From CAWARU01 sp963805795 (lineage in GTDB: Bacteria; Pseudomonadota; Gammaproteobacteria; UBA6186; Azoamicaceae), in contig CAWDVG010000001.1 of NCBI GenBank assembly GCA_963805795.1, positions 1,116,001-1,180,000 of the forward strand: a stretch of 64,000 bases of DNA. The letters are read 5' to 3'. Of this stretch, positions 63,007-64,000 are shown piece after piece. Made by a program: the position numbers and the translations under genes. A model generated the notes under the pieces. That model had not been told where the DNA came from. It did no database searches and was given only the letters and a program-made list of their open reading frames with translations. Numbering within the stretch: position 1 is the stretch's first letter; each line of letters opens with the position of its first letter.

Positions 63007-64000
63007 CTAAACATTTTCTTTTATTGGCAAAAATCCTTTCTCCCCTAATGTTTTTATTATTCCTCTTAGCAAATAGTTGTTATCAAAGCGAATAACATAT
63101 TTTCTTGTTTTATCTTTTTCAGGTTGAAGCATCTTCTTATCAATTAATCTTTTGATTTGGCGAGACACCTCAGAATCTAATTTACCTTTGAATATTTCCT
63201 TCAAATCACTCGCTTGAATGACTTGCTTTTGGGTGACTTGTTTTAGAACCTTTGATTCAATATCAGTTATATATTGACGTTCAATGGAATAATCAATTGT
63301 TGGCAACAAAATTTCTCTTTTTAAAAATTCATAGTCTAGCAGCTTATCAATTTTTTCAATTTCATCTTTCAAGCCCCTTAACATGTACTCACACCAACTT
63401 AAGATACCTTCATCTGTTGCGGTGTCGGCCTGAGATAAATAGGTATAATAATTTTCCCTATTGCTACAAAAAACGGCGGTCGGATTTAATATTCTTCCAA
63501 CATCAACATTAAAACCTAATTTAACGAGCATTGCATAAGTAAAAAGACGAACTGTTCTCCCATTTCCATTTGTAAATGGATGTATCCAAACAAACCTATG
63601 ATGGGCGATTGCTGTTTTTAATAAACTATATTTAGCACCATCGTTTTTGTTGATAAATTCGAATAGTTCATTCATATATTCATCAATCTTCAGGGATTCG
63701 GGAGGTCTATGTGTAGATTTTGCAATTATTACATTCTTTTTCCTATATTCCCCTGGTGTGTGATCCCCTTCACCTTCAGGGGGGGGCAATAATCCATCAA
63801 CTACTCTTTTGTGAATTTCGCTAACAAATAGCCTGTTAATAGGGTAATCTCTAATATGCTCCTCAATAAAAGCCATTGTTTCTTCAATATTTTGGATTTC
63901 TTTTATACTAGGTGAAACATTTGTTTTTTGTTGTTCAAGCTTAGTTTCAATATACTCTGCAATAGTGGTATTATTGCCTTCTATTCTTGCCGAACCAATA
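63007..64000 (-). CDS. Fic family protein with N-terminal inhibitory motif (5' end off the window)
   Basis: The frame is open to the window edge, so the start lies beyond 64000. Visible features in order: SARIEGN near the edge, fitting the [S/T]-x3-E-[G/N] inhibitory-helix motif of class II Fic proteins; the Fic core HPFTNGNGRTVRLF with catalytic histidine and the GNGR phosphate loop; a C-terminal winged-helix-like domain (QASDLKEIFKG, VSRQIKRLIDKKML). Fic proteins transfer AMP to target hydroxyls; the intact motif implies self-inhibition that must be relieved. An ATG at 63876 exists but would drop the inhibitory motif, so it is not the true start. Confidence 0.88.
   Translation of the reverse strand, partial: IGSARIEGNNTTIAEYIETKLEQQKTNVSPSIKEIQNIEETMAFIEEHIRDYPINRLFVSEIHKRVVDGLLPPPEGEGDHTPGEYRKKNVIIAKSTHRPPESLKIDEYMNELFEFINKNDGAKYSLLKTAIAHHRFVWIHPFTNGNGRTVRLFTYAMLVKLGFNVDVGRILNPTAVFCSNRENYYTYLSQADTATDEGILSWCEYMLRGLKDEIEKIDKLLDYEFLKREILLPTIDYSIERQYITDIESKVLKQVTQKQVIQASDLKEIFKGKLDSEVSRQIKRLIDKKMLQPEKDKTRKYVIRFDNNYLLRGIIKTLGEKGFLPIKENV

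Overview
The window is AT-rich gammaproteobacterial DNA, most likely from a host-associated member of the Legionellales (Legionella, Coxiella or Berkiella-like). Three things point there: ordinary gammaproteobacterial housekeeping genes (rlmD, sixA, cfa, mntH, an RND pump), several large effector-like proteins with eukaryotic-type domains (RING finger, RAP domain, Sel1 repeats, GxSxGG alpha/beta-hydrolase), and many Ala/Ser/Thr-rich low-complexity proteins. No secretion-system genes, rRNA or complete tRNA lie in the window, so the taxonomic and effector assignments are inferences.

Left part (1-41.5 kb), chromosome with accessory genes. An oxalate decarboxylase-type bicupin and an Nramp Mn transporter form a tight pair (106-2588), followed by a PfpI/DJ-1 protein. 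On the minus strand come a large alpha/beta-hydrolase effector candidate, rlmD and a Sel1-repeat protein. Next are pirin, a CPBP protease, a tandem-duplicated Ala-rich protein, a coiled-coil protein, a patatin lipoprotein, a peroxiredoxin and a frameshifted DsbA-like gene. Three copies of an 88-bp inverted-repeat element lie between 12.6 and 18.9 kb, and one supplies the 3' end of sixA. From 19.7 to 29.7 kb there are mostly envelope and metabolic genes: an RND pump, cfa, an outer membrane barrel behind three 39-bp tandem repeats, an L,D-transpeptidase, a YaiI-like protein and a YhiN-like flavoprotein. From 30 to 39 kb there is a RING-finger protein, a frameshifted dehalogenase-like hydrolase, an Hsp31-like protein, a ROK kinase, a DUF2490 protein and a hexapeptide-repeat protein. 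Copies of a ~22-bp dispersed repeat sit just beyond several gene ends here.

Right part (41.5-64 kb), a probable integrated island. A 3' fragment of tRNA-Arg(TCG), anticodon arm to CCA, lies at 41517-41565 on the minus strand next to an IS481-family insertion. This is what an attachment-site scar would look like. To its right essentially every gene is on the minus strand: a RAP-domain protein, a small unknown, a DUF2130 nuclease-like protein, a PrrC/RloC-like AAA ATPase with a CxxC zinc-hook motif, hsdS, hsdM, hsdR, a RecB-like nuclease/RNase H-like/SF1-helicase fusion, a two-gene membrane unit, a 1159-aa unrecognised helical protein and a Fic protein running off the window end.

The island looks like a multilayer defence locus: type I restriction-modification, a putative anticodon nuclease that would act if restriction is disabled, a nuclease-helicase, and unassigned genes that may form a further system. 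The least understood parts are the 58.5-62.9 kb genes and the repeat families.
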